From Pseudolachnospira sp051055405 (lineage in GTDB: Bacteria > Bacillota > Clostridia > Lachnospirales > Lachnospiraceae), in assembly GCF_051055405.1 (NCBI RefSeq), contig NZ_CP167068.1:1922001-1986000 (forward strand): 64,000 bases of DNA, written 5' to 3'. The translations under genes and the position numbers were made by a program. Positions within the stretch are counted from its first letter, which is position 1; each line of letters begins with the position of its first letter. The notes beneath the pieces are model-generated. The model saw only the letters and a program-made list of their open reading frames with translations, searched no databases and had not been told where the DNA came from. Shown piece after piece: positions 60,774 to 64,000 of the stretch.

Positions 60774-61028
60774 TCTGTCAGATTCCGATAGCAAGGGGCC
60801 TCACAGGAAAACATGTCGGAATATTTTGTATTTGCAGGAGCGCTAGAACTTCTTCGATTCCGAAAATTTGTATTACGAACAAAAATAAGACTGTTTGAGC
60901 GCAGCGAGTTTCTTATTTTTGTGAGTGCTCTTTACAAATTTATGGAATCCTAGAAGTACTTGCTCCGAAACTCTACAAAATATTCCGACATGTTTTCCTG
61001 TGAGGCCCCTGCTATCGGAATCTGACAA
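60774..61028. repeat. 255-bp near-perfect inverted repeat (palindromic repeat copy 2)
   Basis: Outer arms of about 54 bases (60774-60830 and 60974-61028) pair with a single-base bulge. The interior also folds: ACAAAAATAAGA with TCTTATTTTTGT, and looser pairs nearer the arms. The right half contains CTTGCTCCGAAAC and TACAAAATATTC, identical to the loop and inner stem of the copy at 18771-18861. Confidence 0.8.
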
Positions 61029-61034
61029 AATTCT

Positions 61035-61072
61035 AAGGCGGATATCGATTTCCATCGGTATCCGCCTTCTAA
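61035..61072 (-). terminator. Terminator of the 61450 transcript
   Basis: AAGGCGGATACCGA and TCGATATCCGCCTT pair around TGGAAA with one mismatch; AGAATTTTG follows on the minus strand. Confidence 0.75.
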
Positions 61073-61445
61073 ACTATCTCGTCCATTGGACCAATCCTCC
61101 TTTGTGATTGTCGACCTGAACCATATTCAGTTTTCCTCTCATTCCTCTTCCTTACCGCAATCGTTTCTGTTGCCTTCCTTCTGTCGGATGTCGTTCTTAC
61201 ATGCCTAGGATGCTCCGCTCGCACGTCCTCATCCTGCACCAATAAAACTACTTTCTCTCATCCGATTTTCCTTACGGTTAAGTACTCTTGGAAATCTATA
61301 TAAAATGTACTTTCGTACACCTTGTTCCGCCTGATGCGGAACTTCGCTTTCTGTTTTAGGTGGTCCGTACCTCCTTTCGCCAGATTTCAAAAGTTCTTCG
61401 GAAATTCCCTTTCCTTGATGTCTTCTACTCTTCTCTTCTTTTGAT
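61073..61445 (-). ncRNA. Candidate non-coding RNA or multi-mini-ORF transcript, about 400 nt
   Basis: A consensus promoter and an intrinsic terminator bound this purine-rich unit. No frame is open throughout. Local hairpins include GTTCCGC-ATCAG-GCGGAAC, TGTAC-GAAA-GTACA with a GNRA loop, AGGATG/CATCCT and AGGAGGT/ACCACCT, the last hiding a Shine-Dalgarno sequence. Three further Shine-Dalgarno-like tracts precede very short ORFs. A 62-codon open frame (about 61085-61262) is strongly basic and unlike known proteins to me. It does not match RNase P, tmRNA or SRP RNA signatures that I know. Confidence 0.45.
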
Positions 61446-61450
61446 AGTTT

Positions 61451-61480
61451 TAGTATACATGACGCCCTTTGTTTTGTCAA
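61451..61480 (-). promoter_or_regulatory. Consensus sigma-A promoter of the purine-rich transcript
   Basis: TTGACA and TATACT on the minus strand are exactly 17 bp apart, one of the best promoters in the window, with an AT-rich stretch upstream. Confidence 0.8.
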
Positions 61481-61599
61481 TATATTTTTTAATATTTTTT
61501 TATTTTTTCCTCTATTCTATATTTGTTTGAATCTTTTTTGTTTTTATTTTTTCTTCCTTATAATTCGCATTCTCTTTTACCATTTCGCCCATTAAATCT

Positions 61600-63921
61600 C
61601 TATATTCTCTTTTTCCGGCATTCCCGCGCCTTCTGGTAAACAGCCAAAACCGCCAAATACTCTTCTTCACTGACCGGATGCGGACTAAAACGTACTTTCT
61701 TTACCAGCTGCGCAAAGTTCTCCCATGTTTTTCTATCAATTTCTATTATTTGCTCCGCCGCCTTTTGCCCAAAATCCGCTTTTAAGACAACACTTTGCTC
61801 CGCTGTTCCAAAAAGTAAACGTTCTGCTTCTTCCCCCAGAGCAAGTACCGCAAGGCGACGGTTCGGATCTTGGATCCGCTTCCAGCGGCGTTTCCTTTCA
61901 AAAGCCTTTTTCCCCACGATAACGCCGGCGGTCAGCAAGACCACCAAAACGATGCCAAAAATATACCAAAAAATCGGATGGAACGTTGGTTCCTGCTTTG
62001 CTTCCTCGCTCACAGGCTTGGTTTCTTCTTGGGAAAGAGAGGATGTCTCCATCTCCGCTTCATTTCCCGTTTCCATCGGAGATTCCGGCTGCGATTCTGC
62101 GGGGCTTTCCGCTTCCTCCGACTCTGACTCCAAAGGCACCTCTGTCTCATCGGGTTCCTGGCCTACTGGAAACAGATTTCCCTCATTCCAGTAAGGCGGC
62201 GTTGTCTCCACTGGATACCATGTCACGCCTTCCCGGTAAATTTCGGTCCACGCATGGGCGCTTCCATCGGTCACCCAAGCCGTCCAGGTTCCATCTCCAT
62301 TATCCCGAAATTCTTCCGGGGACACCACGTACCCTTCCACATACCGGGCCGGAATATCCCAAAGCCGGAACAAAATCGTTGCCGCCGAGGCAAAATGAGT
62401 ACAATACCCCTTTCTATTCTGAAACAAAAAATACTCGATAAAATCCTCCCCTTCCGGCAAGGGGCCCGGAGAAAGGGTATAATCCGCCTGATCCGCCAGA
62501 TAATCCTGAATCTCTCCGATCAAAGCCGATAAGGACGCCCCCTCCTTTTTGCTTGCTTTCCATTGCTCCCAAACCTCAGCATTTGGCGTCTCCAGATAAT
62601 GTTCCCGCACATATTCCGCATAGATGCGCTCTTCTTTTCGTTCCCGCGGGGCTGTATCCGCAAGGAAATAAAAATCCGAACTATAAGAATAATGCTCTCG
62701 CTCACTGGACCAACGGCGCAGATACTGATCGCTGACAAACCGACTGTCCTCCGGAATAGCAGCACCATAGGGGACATACAGATATTGATTGGCCGCGTCG
62801 TGGAGCTCTACGGTAATATCGGAAAACGCAGCGCCTGCACGTGCCAAAAAATCCACCGGAAATTCCCATACGTGCTCCGCCAAAAGGCCGCTTTCCCTCT
62901 CCAATAGACCAGCCGGCAAAGATTCCCAGGAATCGCCCTCATACTCGCTCCCCACGTATGCCTTCAAATAAAGGCTTTCGGATGGAAGCTGATTAACCGT
63001 TACAGACAAGGCAACGCTTCCTGACTCCATCCGGTCTCCCTGGCGGGACAAATCTCCACCATTCACACCGCCGGAGCGGGCGCTGTTTCCAAACAAGGCA
63101 TCCCAGTCCGCCGCCTCCTCCAATCTCGCCCGAATCCACGTCTTCATCCCACTGCCGCCTTCCGCCAAAAACGGCTCGGCCTTCGGCAGCAGCGCGCCAA
63201 TACAAATCCACAACGCAATCCCCATGGCCGCAGCAGAGAAAGCAGCCGCAGCGAAGGACGCTTTTCCCCAGTGCCACCGGCCAAACGCACCCTTTTGCCT
63301 CAATCCACGGCTTCCTCCTCCGGAACTCCACAGGAGCGTCAATGCAATATACCAAAGTAAGCTATAACCCTTCGGTACGACGCCGACGGTTAAAATGAAA
63401 AACAACTCCAAGCCCAGCAACGTATGAAGCACGGCAAGAGAACCCATTCGAATCAGAAAAAACGCACTCCAAAAAAGCAAGATCGCCGCCAGATACATCA
63501 AAAAAATCTGACTGCTTTCCGAAAGAAGCGCTTCCCTCGCACCAGAAGACAGTCTTGCCAATTCCGGCATTTCCGGTCCAGATTTCCACTGATGAAAATA
63601 GTCATTGAACAGTTCTACCCACTGAGTGGCGGCAACCCGCGCGCCCAGTGAAATTGGCTCCCACAAAAAATAAAACGCAACGCCGGTTCCGGCGATGCCA
63701 GAGATAGCAATCAGATACGTAGGCATCGACATCCGGCATAAAACCACGGCTAGGATGGCTGCGACAATCATCGTCCAGATAACCGGCGCCTCGGAAAAAG
63801 TCAGTTCCAGTTCTTCCGCCCCGAAAAAAAGGATGCCGGAAACAAGCCCTGCCAATAAGCCAATCTGACAGAGAATTTCGACTACAGAATATCCGATCCC
63901 TATGCGTTTCCTTTTCGTCAT
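61600..63921 (-). CDS. Transglutaminase-like membrane protein
   Basis: The protein has 773 residues. Six or so helices (15-245) come first, then an extracytoplasmic region with the transglutaminase fold: Cys in NRKGYCTHFASAATIL near 505, His in DGSAHAWTEIY near 553 and VETTPPYW near 568. An acidic Glu/Ser/Pro linker (about 585-640) precedes a last helix (645-668) and a cytoplasmic DUF4129-like tail. Members usually sit with MoxR and DUF58 genes; the substrate is unknown. Confidence 0.9.
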   Translation of the reverse strand: MTKRKRIGIGYSVVEILCQIGLLAGLVSGILFFGAEELELTFSEAPVIWTMIVAAILAVVLCRMSMPTYLIAISGIAGTGVAFYFLWEPISLGARVAATQWVELFNDYFHQWKSGPEMPELARLSSGAREALLSESSQIFLMYLAAILLFWSAFFLIRMGSLAVLHTLLGLELFFILTVGVVPKGYSLLWYIALTLLWSSGGGSRGLRQKGAFGRWHWGKASFAAAAFSAAAMGIALWICIGALLPKAEPFLAEGGSGMKTWIRARLEEAADWDALFGNSARSGGVNGGDLSRQGDRMESGSVALSVTVNQLPSESLYLKAYVGSEYEGDSWESLPAGLLERESGLLAEHVWEFPVDFLARAGAAFSDITVELHDAANQYLYVPYGAAIPEDSRFVSDQYLRRWSSEREHYSYSSDFYFLADTAPRERKEERIYAEYVREHYLETPNAEVWEQWKASKKEGASLSALIGEIQDYLADQADYTLSPGPLPEGEDFIEYFLFQNRKGYCTHFASAATILFRLWDIPARYVEGYVVSPEEFRDNGDGTWTAWVTDGSAHAWTEIYREGVTWYPVETTPPYWNEGNLFPVGQEPDETEVPLESESEEAESPAESQPESPMETGNEAEMETSSLSQEETKPVSEEAKQEPTFHPIFWYIFGIVLVVLLTAGVIVGKKAFERKRRWKRIQDPNRRLAVLALGEEAERLLFGTAEQSVVLKADFGQKAAEQIIEIDRKTWENFAQLVKKVRFSPHPVSEEEYLAVLAVYQKARECRKKRI

Positions 63922-63932
63922 GTCATTCCTTT

Positions 63933-64000
63933 TTAGACTTCTAATCCACAGTGGGCCAGGCTTTCTTTTATATCGTCAAAAGACAGCGTTCCTACTCGCT
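63933..64000 (-). CDS. C-terminal end of an upstream gene, probably DUF58 (partial)
   Basis: The minus-strand frame reads RVGTLSFDDIKESLAHCGLEV and stops 11 bases before the transglutaminase ATG. In MoxR-DUF58-transglutaminase operons the gene in this place is DUF58. Only 21 codons are visible, so the identity is inferred from context. Confidence 0.45.
   Translation of the reverse strand, partial: RVGTLSFDDIKESLAHCGLEV

Noticed and set aside
60873..61107. Two 60-codon ORFs across the large inverted repeat
   Set aside because: They are mirror readings of the palindrome and share sequence with the copy at 18771 only because the repeat is conserved.
61073..61445. RNase P RNA, tmRNA or SRP RNA
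   Set aside because: The hallmark sequences (such as GAGGAAAGUCC or a tRNA-like end with CCA) are absent.
61229..61480. 83-codon minus-strand ORF beginning MTKQRASC
   Set aside because: Its start (TTG) lies in the -35 of a consensus promoter and its first 12 codons cannot be transcribed from it. No family resemblance is seen.

Overview
The window looks like a chromosomal segment of a low-to-mid GC, spore-lineage Clostridia, most probably a gut Lachnospiraceae. The evidence is CodY, class III fructose-1,6-bisphosphatase, SpoIIIAA, SpoIIGA, SigE, a Spo0E-like protein, MraZ followed by a Firmicutes-type division and cell-wall cluster, a BceRS-BceAB module, DUF1292 and DUF3786 proteins, and sigma-A promoters with 17-bp spacers. 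Most genes are on the minus strand. I found no rRNA, tRNA, CRISPR array, prophage or complete insertion sequence.

Layout. 1-7100: the start of the spoIIIA operon under a likely sigma-E promoter, then tRNA-dihydrouridine synthase, a cysteine-cluster protein, a tocopherol-cyclase-like protein, a DnaQ-like exonuclease, several small conserved proteins, RlmH and a two-helix membrane protein. 7100-14000: a membrane metallophosphoesterase, two AEC carriers flanking an MFS transporter, and a short UvrA-like ATPase. 14100-23000: codY, topA, purH (transformylase domain only, behind a ZTP riboswitch), dprA and comM, with dinB divergent from comM. 23000-32000: a lipoprotein, O-acetylhomoserine sulfhydrylase, class III FBPase, TspO, a four-helix protein, DUF3786, flavodoxin and a MATE exporter with an attenuator-like leader. 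31900-38400: a truncated sigG abutting the MATE gene, a two-component system, sigE, spoIIGA and ftsZ. 38600-50200: ftsQ, murA, ftsW, murD, mraY, a SpoVD-like PBP, FtsI, FtsL, rsmH and mraZ, read from an mraZ promoter that carries a four-box repeat. 50300-55900: a Spo0E-like protein, a DUF4143 ATPase convergent with a Fic protein, ychF, DUF1292 and a LytTR-DUF3021 pair. 56000-60700: a BceRS-BceAB peptide-resistance module with its operator. 60770-61480: a very long inverted repeat and a probable purine-rich non-coding transcript. 61600-64000: a transglutaminase-family membrane protein and the end of an upstream gene.

How the genes work together. The largest block is the division and peptidoglycan cluster, which continues into the mother-cell sporulation regulators: SpoIIGA activates pro-SigE, and SigE would drive spoIIIA at the left edge of the window. 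The forespore factor SigG, normally next in line, is broken after about 91 residues at a junction that also replaces the 3' end of the MATE gene. Strong regulatory signals include a spoIIG-type promoter with a long spacer and a Spo0A box, an MraZ operator with exact 10-bp periodicity, a ZTP riboswitch and a BceR-like operator.

The least explained items are the sigG/MATE junction, the roughly 400-nt promoter-to-terminator unit without a convincing ORF, a palindromic repeat that keeps its loop while its stem arms differ completely, and the MATE leader hairpin. All family names are from reading the sequence; no database search was run.
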